DNA of 64,000 nucleotides from Rhynchopus sp. YZ270_cl-10 (lineage: Eukaryota; Euglenozoa; Diplonemea; Diplonemida; Diplonemidae), in NCBI GenBank assembly GCA_964035575.1, contig OZ037850.1, positions 496,001 to 560,000 of the forward strand, read 5' to 3'. Of this stretch, positions 10,709 through 19,580 are shown one piece after another (positions within the stretch are counted from its first letter, which is position 1; each line of letters starts with the position of its first letter). Made by a program: the position numbers and the translations under genes. The notes below the pieces were generated by a model that had not been told where the DNA came from, made no database searches, and saw only the letters and a list, made by a program, of their open reading frames with translations.

Positions 10709-11686
10709 CTATTGTTTGTCGGTGTTCATGCGTTTTGCAGCTGCAGAGTCGGCGTCTTTGATGTGGGTCTCGACAAAAGGGTTCGTGTCGGTCTTTTTCA
10801 GGTTCGCAAACTCGTGGTTGACGTCGCGGTGGTGCATCTCGTCTGCACAGATCTGCTTCACAACTTCAAGGAACATCGCGTCCTCGGGAAGACGCCAGTA
10901 GTTCTTCGCAATGACGGGTGCAGGGAGTTCGCTCCAGGCGGTGTGCAGCTTCGTTCCTGGCGTCTCCATCTTGTCAATGACAGTCACGTACGTCGACACC
11001 GCCGTCTCCTCCAGGTAGCCCACAAAGCGGTGCACAAGCGATGGGCGGATCACGTACAGCACCGTGAGAGCCGTCACCATGACACACTGCATGGACATGA
11101 CAGCCAAACGCGTCGCAAGTCCGGGCGAGAACATGGTCATGAACACGAGCAGGTGCATCCTCTCGTTCTCTGCCTCCTCCAGCAGGGTGTGGATCCATCC
11201 GTTGTCGCGCTCCATGTGCCGCAGAGACCGGAAGTGGCGGATGCCTGCCGCCACCATCCCAGGGCACCCTGCAATGCTCTCGAGGATCAGTACACGGTAC
11301 ACCATCGACTGCGGTGTTGGGTCCTTCTTGCTGAATCCTGTCAGCGTGTTGAAGGCGTGGTAGCAGCCACGCACCACCCAGTACGTCACCCTGTCCAGCA
11401 CACCCCGCGGCTCTTGGTGCGATGGTGTCGTCTTCTCCTTCTTCAGCATCACCTCCAGCTCTTCCTTCTCCCACACGTGGTTCTGAGTCGGGTTGTCCCA
11501 CATCAGCTTTTCCTTCCCCAGCGGGTGTGTCTGCGGTGTCAGGCGAAAGTGCACCTGGTTCCCACCAGAGCCCCCAGACGCCGCTGACTGCGACCCCGAC
11601 TCTGGCTGCGGTGGGGAGCTTGCGTGGCGCACCTGCACAACGCACCTCACCTGTGCAAGCGTCGTCTTCTGCATCGCGCGCAACAT
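10709..11686 (-). CDS. AOX: Mitochondrial alternative oxidase
   Basis: 325 aa, close to the length of trypanosome alternative oxidase. It oxidises ubiquinol and reduces oxygen to water at the inner mitochondrial membrane without pumping protons. The N-terminus (MLRAMQKTTLAQVRCVVQVR) is basic and amphipathic, as for mitochondrial import. The di-iron ligands are all visible: E136 (LILESIAG), E175 and H178 (NERMHL), E226 (YLEETAV), E283 and H286 (ADEMHHRDVNH). The gene appears intact and single-exon. The pyrimidine-rich CCTATTTTAG ends about 4 nt before the ATG, giving a clear trans-splice acceptor. Its downstream neighbour is the ERLY-motif gene and its upstream neighbour is TFIIB; no functional link is implied. 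Confidence 0.95.
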   Translation of the reverse strand: MLRAMQKTTLAQVRCVVQVRHASSPPQPESGSQSAASGGSGGNQVHFRLTPQTHPLGKEKLMWDNPTQNHVWEKEELEVMLKKEKTTPSHQEPRGVLDRVTYWVVRGCYHAFNTLTGFSKKDPTPQSMVYRVLILESIAGCPGMVAAGIRHFRSLRHMERDNGWIHTLLEEAENERMHLLVFMTMFSPGLATRLAVMSMQCVMVTALTVLYVIRPSLVHRFVGYLEETAVSTYVTVIDKMETPGTKLHTAWSELPAPVIAKNYWRLPEDAMFLEVVKQICADEMHHRDVNHEFANLKKTDTNPFVETHIKDADSAAAKRMNTDKQ

Positions 11687-11699
11687 TCTTCTAAAATAG

Positions 11700-12120
11700 G
11701 TTGTAAAAACGGGGTAGTTAACTGTGGTGTGGTTGTGGTTGTGGTTCTGTCAAATCATTGCACTACTCGGCCCAATCCTTGTTGTGCATATCTTACACGC
11801 GGTGTGGCCACCAATGCGGTGGCGATGCCACTACCTTATATTCGCCTCGATCCCTTGAGAAAGTGAATTGAAAGAAAGAACATCACCCCCCCACTATTGT
11901 AAGTGTCGCTCTTTTATTAACGAAAGTATCAACGTGAATCACGCCTTCACCACACATTTCCGCAAGGAACTCACTTCCCCCCCTCCCACCCCCACAACAC
12001 CGCAAAGCTAGTCTCACAAACCCTCCCCACCCCACCCACAAACGCCCCATATTTTCACACAAACGAAGGTGCAAATTGCCTTCGACGCTTCCCCACCAAT
12101 CCTCGTCCTCCACCTTGCCA
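11700..12120. other. Intergenic between TFIIB and AOX
   Basis: About 420 bp, with GTGGTT runs near 11.73 kb and C-rich DNA near 11.98 kb. Nothing gene-like is seen. Confidence 0.5.
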
Positions 12121-13155
12121 TCACATCTCCAGGGTTCTGCGTTGCCCCTCCGACAAATTGGCAGCAGCAGACTTCAGAAGGTCGTTGGTTTTCCCATCAC
12201 AGAGGGCAACCAGCTTGGTGATGTGCTCCACAGCTTCACCAGTCACAGCTGCAAGGTCGGCTTCTGTTACTGCTTTTTCTATGTCTCCAGCGCTGGGGCG
12301 ATGTGCCGCCATATGCAATCCTGTTGCAAAGGAGGTAGGCGGCTTATATGTGTTTGAACTATTCTTGAGCAGCCTTTTCCCAATCTGAAACCCTAAATGC
12401 CCTACAACGTGAGGAAGGTTCAAGCTTGACGCCCATCTGGTGCACAGCGGAAGGTATTTATCAGCAGAGTCGCCCGCATAGTGGTCTGTAAGGAATTTGC
12501 TGGTTTCGGCGTTGGTGGTGATCATCGTGAGAATGTTCTTTTCTGCCTTGATGAAGGCTGCCTTTGGGTTAGCGACCTCCTGCTGCAGCGCTTTGTGGAA
12601 GTCAATACCAACGTAAGGCATGTGACGCATGTGGCAAATGAAGGAGATGCACGCCGCAACAATCGCAGGCATCTTCTTCAGCTTGCGCTCCGACTGCTCC
12701 CATAGAATCATATAAAACTCAATACAGTTGAGCTGCACCATATAAGGGATGACGCCAGGGAGACGGTTGCAGATTGCTTCAATCTCTTTCTTGACGTCGC
12801 GGAGTCGTTTGTCGCGTTTGGATGGTCCGGTGGTGTTGGAGTTTTGAAGGATCTTGCTTCCTGTGAAATCCGCGGTAATGTCGTTGTCGCCTTCAAGCAT
12901 CAACGCAAAGGCGCTCTTTTCTGTGGCACGTTCTACGGTCTGTCCTGCTGACTCGTTGTTGCCACGCCAGTCGCGTCCAGGGTCTTCAACGCGCTGATGC
13001 AGCACCCAGCCGCATTCTCCACAGACCACGTCGCCTGCGTCCCAGTCGGACACCATGTTGGCGGAACGGCAGTCAGGGTTCTTGCAGCGCACGTCACCTT
13101 CTGCGGCATCGCAGGACTGTGCTGTGGAGGGCACGTCGTCGGAGCGGAGGTTCAT
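12121..13155 (-). CDS. Transcription initiation factor TFIIB-like
   Basis: 344 aa. An N-terminal zinc ribbon has cysteines at 24, 29, 45 and 48 (CKNPDC ... VVCGECG), followed by a B-reader/linker-like region (residues 55-110) and two cyclin-like helical repeats (about 115-200 and 205-300). The first contains the KKMPAIVAACISF helix typical of TFIIB core repeats. TFIIB bridges TBP and RNA polymerase II at promoters; in euglenozoa it is known from spliced-leader RNA gene transcription. Length and divergence resemble trypanosomatid TFIIB. A BRF-type paralogue is less likely because there is no long C-terminal extension. CCACCTCCACAG, ending at 13168, is the likely trans-splice acceptor. Confidence 0.85.
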   Translation of the reverse strand: MNLRSDDVPSTAQSCDAAEGDVRCKNPDCRSANMVSDWDAGDVVCGECGWVLHQRVEDPGRDWRGNNESAGQTVERATEKSAFALMLEGDNDITADFTGSKILQNSNTTGPSKRDKRLRDVKKEIEAICNRLPGVIPYMVQLNCIEFYMILWEQSERKLKKMPAIVAACISFICHMRHMPYVGIDFHKALQQEVANPKAAFIKAEKNILTMITTNAETSKFLTDHYAGDSADKYLPLCTRWASSLNLPHVVGHLGFQIGKRLLKNSSNTYKPPTSFATGLHMAAHRPSAGDIEKAVTEADLAAVTGEAVEHITKLVALCDGKTNDLLKSAAANLSEGQRRTLEM

Positions 13156-13269
13156 TGTTGTGTCTTTCTGTGGAGGTGGTAGAGTAGTGTGGAGGAGTGA
13201 GGGGTGGGGTGTGAAGGGTGAAGGGAGAAATGGCCATTTGTTTAGTCTAATTTTATAGGGTACAAAGAT

Positions 13270-16119
13270 CTAAGGTAAAGACAGTGGGGGTGCGTGGGTG
13301 CTGCTTGGATGTGAGGTCGTGTCAGCAGTGATGAGCTGCACATATTTGTGGTTGGCCGGGAGCGTTGCATCATAGGCCCCGTCGCTGTCGCTGGAATCAG
13401 ACCCAGTCACGCTGTGGCGTATGGACTTCTCGAGGACCTTAGCTTGGGTGATGCCGAGTTCGCTTGCAAGCTGGAGATTCTTCAGACCGCTGGCTTTGTT
13501 ATGCTTGCAGCCTTCTCCACAGAGCTCGCATAGGGCTAGACGGAACAGAGCATGCGAATAGTTCATTTCCCCTGCCCTCTTCCACCACCGCACTGCCTCT
13601 TTTCTGTTCTGCCGCACACCATCACCTACAAAGAGACACGACGCGAGGTTGTGCATTGCTACGGGAAGCCCTCTCGATGCTGCCTTACGGTACCAATGCA
13701 CCGCCATTTTGACGTGCTTCGGAACACCCAAACCATGTTCAAAACAGACCCCAAGCACATTTTGCGCGCCAGAATGCGGAACCACAGACGAGTCTGCGAC
13801 CCTCCAGAAGAGCTGCGCTGCGGCTTGGTGGTCTTCCTCTATGAAGGTCCCAAAGAGATATTGCAGGCCTAATGCAAACTGCGCCTCGAGCAGCTGCCCT
13901 ACGACACCACCTGCCACTTCACCACGCACACCACCGGTGAACGGACGCGGTATTATATGAATCACACCAAACGACGATTCTGGCGCACGCCATCCATTTG
14001 CCACCTCCGTCGCATCCACTTTGCACAGCAGCTCCGGCACCGCCTCCGTGTCCTCTGTCGCAGGCATCACGAGGCGCACCACCCTACGTGGTGTACCGTC
14101 CTCTTTGGTAGAGACCGGGCCCATCTCCTCCTCTTCGCCTTGCTGTAATGTTGCCTTGATTGCATTCATGATCGCGCCCCGCCCTGCATCGGCTAGCCCC
14201 TTCTCAGCGATGACCTTCAGGACCAATTCACATTCGGCATTTTGGTTGCGTTCTCCTAACAGCTGCATTGCCTTCTCTTCTCCTTGGAAAACCCATTCTG
14301 CGAGGTTTTTCAACTTCTTATTTGCCTCAGCGCTACCAGATCGATCTGCCTTTCTCCATAATTCTAACGCCCCTCTGGTGTCAACAGGGGTGCCTTCTCC
14401 AGTAAACATACAGCAGGCGAGATTGTGCATAGCCGCTACACACCCATTTGTCGAAGCATGTCGCAACCACGCAACCCCACCACGTATGTTCTGTGGCACC
14501 ATCGTCTCACCATGGAGAAGGCATAACCCAAGAGAGTTCATCGCCTGGAGGTGTCCCCCTGCTGCAGCTTCGCGTAGCCAAGCAACACCTTCCGCTTTGT
14601 CGGTTTGAAAGGCGCCCTCATAAGATCGAAGGCGATCCGGTAAATCCCCCTGCCAAAACGGCCATGAATCTTCTCGGGAAATGCTGGTATCAACGATCGC
14701 CATATTCGTAAAGTATTTGCTTTCGCTATACCCAGAAGAGGAGGATGAGGTAGGTGAAACCGGCAGGTCCGTCATCCCAATAGGACCAGAAAAAATGCTG
14801 ATTCCATAACGGTGTTGAGCATCCGCATGGCCCTGTTCAGATGCAACCTTAAAATGTTCCATGGACTTCCCAAAATCGGTGTTGACGTAATGAATGCCCA
14901 GGCGGTGCTGTGCTTTGGCGTGACCCGCTGTAGCAGCAGACTCAAGAAATGCGATGGCTTCCTCCTCAGCAGAGTCCATTAGGAGCAGACCTAAACGGTA
15001 CATTGCTGAAGCATGCCCTTTTGATGCTGCGAAACGGAACCGTCTTAATGCCATGCTAAGGTTTGAAGGGACGGTGACTGTGGGTAGGGTGTGGGTGTAC
15101 CCGGTCAACACTGCGCCAATATTGTAGGCAGAAGAAACGCAGCCAAGCGACGCAGCTACGGTGAAGTGGTCCATCGCAACCTTCGCATCCTTTGGTACCC
15201 CATTACGGTCGGCAAGGCGTAATATCCCTAGCATGTTTAGAGCACGCTCGTTTTTGCCTTTTGCGGATTTGACAAGCCAAGCTTCGCACTCTGCATAGTC
15301 CTGTACAGCGCCGATTCCAAGAAAGAGACGAAGCGCGTAAAATAGTTGATGTTCGCTTTGCCCTTCCTTCAAAAGAATCCGTTTTTCAATGCGGGAGAGT
15401 ACTTTTAGTAGTTGCGGGGCAGGCGCATCGCGGAGGTGTCGTGCAGAGGCGTGGTGTTGAATTGGCGCTTCGCGTACCCATCCTGTCAATGACTGCGGTG
15501 CGGTGTGCTCATCACGGACATCGGCAACTACAACAAGAAGGTGCGCCTCTAACTGAAAGGCTTCGCGTTCGTTTTCTTCATCGCAGAGCTGCTGCAGTGT
15601 TTCCCATTCTGCATTGCGCTCTGCAAGGACCTCACGGCGTGCGATCGTCTCCTCCTTCTCCAGTCTCCTCCGAGACTCTGCACGCCACGCAGGCTCCACA
15701 TCGTCATACGGAACCACATTAATCGGAAAAGGACATTCCACGAATTTTACAGAAAGTTTCGATGTATCCGTTGCAAGCCCCTGAACAGTCCCGATGCTTC
15801 CATGAAAGACCAACGCCTGGCAATCCTTTGCGGCCAGAGAAGAGGAATGAAGGTTTCGGGTCGCTTCAACGTGGAGGCCTACCTTCCATGATGCGGTCGG
15901 TTGGATGTCTGCGCGGAATACGTTTAGATTGGTACGAAGATTCGCAAATCGTACAGCAACCCGACGCCCATGATGTGCCGTGCCAGCAATGTGTCCCTTC
16001 GTACCACACCGCACGACAACACGCCCTCCAACATCAAGATGCCTGCAGCATCTCACCTCCTGTCCAACAGACAGACCTAATACATACTTTCCGTCTGATG
16101 AAGGTGATAGTGTTTCCAT
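13270..16119 (-). CDS. Large Sel1-repeat protein with SH3-like N-terminal domains
   Basis: 949 aa from the ATG at 16119 (METLSPSSDG). The frame is open to 16263, but that part translates a family A repeat and lies upstream of the acceptor CCTTTACAG ending at 16127, so it is excluded. Residues 15-65 and 75-145 look like two small beta barrels (VGQEVRCCRHLD; VGLHVEATRNL with GSIGTVQGL). A charged helix follows (about 145-200). From about 230 on there are many Sel1/TPR-like repeats with the AMxxLGxxL pattern (ALNMLGILRL, AMYRLGLLL, AMNSLGLCL, AMHNLACCMF, AQNVLGVCFE, AMHNLASCLF). Such arrays scaffold signalling or ER complexes; the partner is unknown. The tail is Ser/Asp-rich. Confidence 0.85.
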   Translation of the reverse strand: METLSPSSDGKYVLGLSVGQEVRCCRHLDVGGRVVVRCGTKGHIAGTAHHGRRVAVRFANLRTNLNVFRADIQPTASWKVGLHVEATRNLHSSSLAAKDCQALVFHGSIGTVQGLATDTSKLSVKFVECPFPINVVPYDDVEPAWRAESRRRLEKEETIARREVLAERNAEWETLQQLCDEENEREAFQLEAHLLVVVADVRDEHTAPQSLTGWVREAPIQHHASARHLRDAPAPQLLKVLSRIEKRILLKEGQSEHQLFYALRLFLGIGAVQDYAECEAWLVKSAKGKNERALNMLGILRLADRNGVPKDAKVAMDHFTVAASLGCVSSAYNIGAVLTGYTHTLPTVTVPSNLSMALRRFRFAASKGHASAMYRLGLLLMDSAEEEAIAFLESAATAGHAKAQHRLGIHYVNTDFGKSMEHFKVASEQGHADAQHRYGISIFSGPIGMTDLPVSPTSSSSSGYSESKYFTNMAIVDTSISREDSWPFWQGDLPDRLRSYEGAFQTDKAEGVAWLREAAAGGHLQAMNSLGLCLLHGETMVPQNIRGGVAWLRHASTNGCVAAMHNLACCMFTGEGTPVDTRGALELWRKADRSGSAEANKKLKNLAEWVFQGEEKAMQLLGERNQNAECELVLKVIAEKGLADAGRGAIMNAIKATLQQGEEEEMGPVSTKEDGTPRRVVRLVMPATEDTEAVPELLCKVDATEVANGWRAPESSFGVIHIIPRPFTGGVRGEVAGGVVGQLLEAQFALGLQYLFGTFIEEDHQAAAQLFWRVADSSVVPHSGAQNVLGVCFEHGLGVPKHVKMAVHWYRKAASRGLPVAMHNLASCLFVGDGVRQNRKEAVRWWKRAGEMNYSHALFRLALCELCGEGCKHNKASGLKNLQLASELGITQAKVLEKSIRHSVTGSDSSDSDGAYDATLPANHKYVQLITADTTSHPSSTHAPPLSLP

Positions 16120-16126
16120 GGAACTT

Positions 16127-16140
16127 CTGTAAAGGATGAA
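16127..16140 (-). promoter_or_regulatory. Putative trans-splice acceptor of the Sel1 gene
   Basis: Read on the minus strand, TTCATCCTTTACAG is followed after 7 nt by the ATG at 16119. It fixes the start, because the longer frame would need translation of the upstream repeat. Confidence 0.6.
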
Positions 16141-16214
16141 GTGAAGTGGAGGAAGGAAGGAGAGGAGAGGAGAGAAAGAGAAGGTTAAAGTGTTGCCTAG
16201 TAGGCTCAAAAAAA

Positions 16215-16332
16215 GTTGAGTTGAAATACAAAGCCATCTAGTGACAGTGTATCCATGGTACATGAGCGGCTATACCGGGATGGACACCCAACCATGCAGT
16301 CTTCCAATCCATTTCGTGGTGTACCTCTGATA
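16215..16332. repeat. Dispersed repeat family A, near full length
   Basis: About 118 bp with TTGAAATACAAAGCC, CATGCAGTC, CATTTCGTGG and CTCTGATA blocks. It lies just upstream of the Sel1 gene and leaves its minus-strand frame open by chance. Confidence 0.8.
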
Positions 16333-16392
16333 TGCTCTACTCCAATCAACCAGAATCCTGGGTGATGTAGGGGTCCGGTTGGAAAAAAAAAG

Positions 16393-16901
16393 TACCGTCT
16401 TTTGAAAAAATATGGACCAGAAATAACATGGACCAGAATAATGATGGACCAGAACAATTATGGACCTTTTGGGATTTTTTTTTTTTTTATGGACCTATTT
16501 TTCTGGTCCGACATATGTGTGGGGTTTTTTTGTACTTGTCCAGAATTTTGACAGGGAGTCGCGCGCGCGAAGCGCGTGCGACGACCGCTTGTGTGGGGAG
16601 AAAGCTCGGAATGGGTCTACCGGGCCCACAGATAAGCCGAGATGCCCCGCCAACGTGCGGTACCGAAAGCTCGGAATGGGTCTACCGGGCCACATATGAG
16701 CCGAGATGCCCCGCCAACGTGCAGTACCGAAAGCTCGGAATGGGTCTGAAAATGGACAAGTTCAAAAAAAAAAGCCTAACACAGATGGACCAGAAATAAC
16801 ATGGACCAGAACAATGATGGACCAGAACAATTATGGACTTTTTGGGATTTTTTTTTTTTATGGACCTATTTTTCTGGTCCATAATTTTTCAAAAGACGGT
16901 A
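16393..16901. mobile_element. Non-autonomous TIR element (MITE-like), about 509 bp
   Basis: Ends at 16393-16423 and 16871-16901 are inverted copies of 31 bp with one mismatch, beginning TACCGTCTTTTGAAAAA. Inside are arrays of GGACCAGAA, a GC-rich palindromic core (about 16555-16590) and 2.5 tandem copies of a 64-65 bp unit starting AAAGCTCGGAATGGG at 16601, 16666 and 16730. No transposase frame is present. No clear target duplication was found. Confidence 0.75.
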
Positions 16902-17614
16902 TTTCAAACTATTTCAGACTTTTTCTTATCGAAAAGAGAAGAGAAGCGAAGCGAGGGAGAGGTGGGGTGGGGGGTGGGGGGATGGGTGATGGGGGAAACA
17001 CAAAAAGGTATAGTTAGATGATCCTAAGTTTTGTGCGATTCATCACCCCAAATAAATGAAAAAAAATACTGCAAAAAATATGAAATATGAATGTGCCTGT
17101 TGTACACACACATCGCTATAATGAATGAATCAAAGCAAAAAAAAGGGGGGGAATTCAAAGAATAACATACAAGATGAATGTGCCTCTGCGTGCACGCATC
17201 TTATTCAAAGGATCCCGGTGATGCCATATAAAAAGACCGTCAAAAAAAAAATACAAATTGTATTGTATTTGTTGCTCAGTTGTTTTGCACTTTGTCATAT
17301 AAAAAAAAAAATCAACCATTTTCTCGAACCGAGGTTTTTTCAAAATTTTCAAAGGCCGGAATATGAGAAGGGAAGAGAGACATTCAAATAAGAACATTAT
17401 CATAAATACCACATTTTCCCTCCACCACCCACCGACCCCTTTCTCCGAACACACTATTTTCTTTTGTCACCTATTTCCCCCCCCTCACCCCCTCTTCCAA
17501 ACCACCTTTTGCACTCCAAATTACCCCAAAAATTTCTAAATCCACCTTTGAACGCCAAGCTATTTTTTTTTTTTGGAGTACTCTAGAGATTTTTGAAAAA
17601 CATAGTTTTTAAAA
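16902..17614. other. Intergenic with two C2 hairpins
   Basis: No gene is supported. C2-type hairpins lie at about 17086-17115 and 17171-17202. The rest is A- and C-rich. Confidence 0.5.
17171..17202. repeat. C2 hairpin element
   Basis: AAGATG at one end pairs with CATCTT at the other, and the inner GTGC/GCAC arms flank a CTCTGCGT-type loop. It is the cleanest perfect example of the C2 class. Confidence 0.7.
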
Positions 17615-18112
17615 TTATCCACGAATTCCACAAGGGGTTTTCCCTTTCAATTCTTCTGCGGTTTTGTTGTTGGCGTCTTTTATTTTAGCATTTGCACCAT
17701 GAGAGAGGAGGAGTTCTGCTGCCTGCTCCTTTCCGTGCATTGCTGCAAGCATAAGCGCTGTGCGTCCCGATTCATCAACGGCATCGAGGTCCGCCTTTGC
17801 ATCAATCAACAGCTGGAGCACCGCAGGATAGCCTAACGCTGCCATGAGCGGCGTCTGTTTAATGATACTTCTACTTCCCACATCCGCCCCCTTAGAGAGA
17901 AGCGTCGTAACAGCAGCACCCTTCCCCGCAAGGCACGCAAGATGCAATGCACTCCGCTGCTGCGTATCCTTCGCATCAACAGACACCCCAGCATCAACCA
18001 GGTCTATACACAGCGGCCCCCTCCCCTGCATTGCCGCGTGAAGCAACGCATCTGGTTCCACCTTCCTCCCTGCTGCGACAACACGAGCTGCAGCTTCTTC
18101 TTGAGAACCCAT
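17615..18112 (-). CDS. Small ankyrin-repeat protein
   Basis: 165 aa, single exon. About four ankyrin repeats cover residues 20-155, for example SALHLACLAGKGAAVTTLLS, PLMAALGYPAVLQLLIDAKA and ALMLAAMHGKEQAAELLLS. The protein is almost only ankyrin repeats, so it should act as a binding adaptor; the ligand cannot be told. The start is supported by an acceptor CTCTCCCCTATAG ending at 18149, giving a 5' leader of about 36 nt. It stops just past the last repeat (LKGKTPCGIRG). A larger ankyrin protein is encoded at 29.6 kb, but the two are not obviously duplicates. Confidence 0.8.
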   Translation of the reverse strand: MGSQEEAAARVVAAGRKVEPDALLHAAMQGRGPLCIDLVDAGVSVDAKDTQQRSALHLACLAGKGAAVTTLLSKGADVGSRSIIKQTPLMAALGYPAVLQLLIDAKADLDAVDESGRTALMLAAMHGKEQAAELLLSHGANAKIKDANNKTAEELKGKTPCGIRG

Positions 18113-18207
18113 ATCAAGGAGGGTAGGAAAAATGAGGGTAGTGACTTTCTATAGGGGAGAGGTGGTGGTGGTGTTGTGGAGTGTGGAGTATTTGTCCTCC
18201 AAAATAA

Positions 18208-18290
18208 AGTTGACTTGAAATATAAAACCCCTCTCGTGAAGTAGTGTACCTTGGTACAATGACATGGACATCCAACCATGCAGTCCCTAA
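18208..18290. repeat. Dispersed repeat family A, truncated right end
   Basis: Has TTGACTTGAAATATAAAACC, CTCTCGTGA, TGTACCTTGGTAC and CATGCAGTCC blocks, but loses the CATTTCGTGG end. Confidence 0.7.
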
Positions 18291-19576
18291 ATAAATTGGC
18301 GTTCCAATAAGTTTGGCAGATTTGGGGATTTTTTGGAGTTTTTGGGGACGCCATTTGGAGTGCTCTAAGAGTGAGGTACGAAGAAGGCATGCGAAAGAAC
18401 TCTCTTATTAGAGTTGGGTTGCATCAGATAAACGATAATATGCCAATATGAGGTGTATTTGATAACCTAATACAGGGATTCTTGCGCAGAATATGGCCCC
18501 AAAAGAAGTGTGTGCACGTACTTTTATTTTGTTGTCCCCCTCAAAACACTGCATCGGTATTAATTCTGAGGGGGGTGGGAAGAAGAGATCATTTTTTTTT
18601 TCCCCAAATTTCTCGCCTAAACATCACGATTTTTTTGCCCAAATTTTGGGTCGGGCATCGCGACAAAGTCCATGGGGGGGTTTTTTTTACACGGACCTTG
18701 TGATTGTGAAAGAGGGGGGTGAAACCAGATACTGTCTTTTGAAAACAAAATCCTTTTGTATCAGTGTGAACACCTGAGGTAGCATCACTATACATTTTTT
18801 TTTCCCTCCAGGGGGGGTTTTTTCTGTCCTCGTATAGAGGAGAAACATTTTTTTTGTTGTCGTGCAGACACCTCAAACGGGATGTGGGCACAAAGAATTG
18901 CAGGGGAGTATACTCGGAAACAAAAGCGACGTAAAATGGTGAGGTAACATAAAGGGTGATGAAAGAATATTCCTTTCGATCCTCAAACACAATGTAGCAC
19001 AAAAACACAACATACATCGCTCTCAAACACGCACGTTTTTTGGAAACAAACAAAAAATTTTCTTGAGTCGAACGGTCTTCCTGCTTGCAGTGAACAACAC
19101 GTATACGAGTCTGTCAAGGTCCTCATTAACTTCCTTTCTCTATCTGAGTACGCAGACAACCTCTGTAAATAACCGGGAAAGTCGGCATCAGGTTTGCTAC
19201 TCAAAATACGAAGCAGTAAGGTGGAAGATCAAAGGGCCTCATGGGCACACACAATCGGCACTCTCTCACTGACATACACAAGGCTGTTGGAAAAGCCGCC
19301 CACCAGACTCTGGACACAATGAAAAACCTGAACAACACGATCATATTGCACAAGAAAAAAAGGGAACACATTCACAGCCAGCACGCACCCACGTAGCCTC
19401 GGAAGACCGCCCTGCTGTGTAAAGAGAAGGGTACAAACCCGACCACTCTCCACTGCTGTGGGAAGCCTTCGAGTCATCCGTGGTCAGTGCCGCTTGAGTG
19501 GGTTCGTGTTCAACACACACTCGTAACCAACACGGGGTTGGGGGAAAAAGGGTTCGGAGCTGGGAAAAAAGACTAA
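18291..19576. other. Intergenic downstream of sulfatase copy 1
   Basis: No gene is supported. A short minus-strand frame near 19.0-19.2 kb begins with TTG rather than ATG. A GGGCCTCATGGGCAC motif near 19237 recurs near 47352. Confidence 0.5.
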
Positions 19577-19580
19577 GTCA

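Noticed and set aside
16120-16263. N-terminal extension of the Sel1 protein
   Set aside because: It would translate a family A repeat and lies upstream of a good trans-splice acceptor.
18983-19204. Minus-strand frame starting SSKPDADFPG
   Set aside because: It begins at TTG rather than ATG, has no acceptor, and ends in low-complexity residues.
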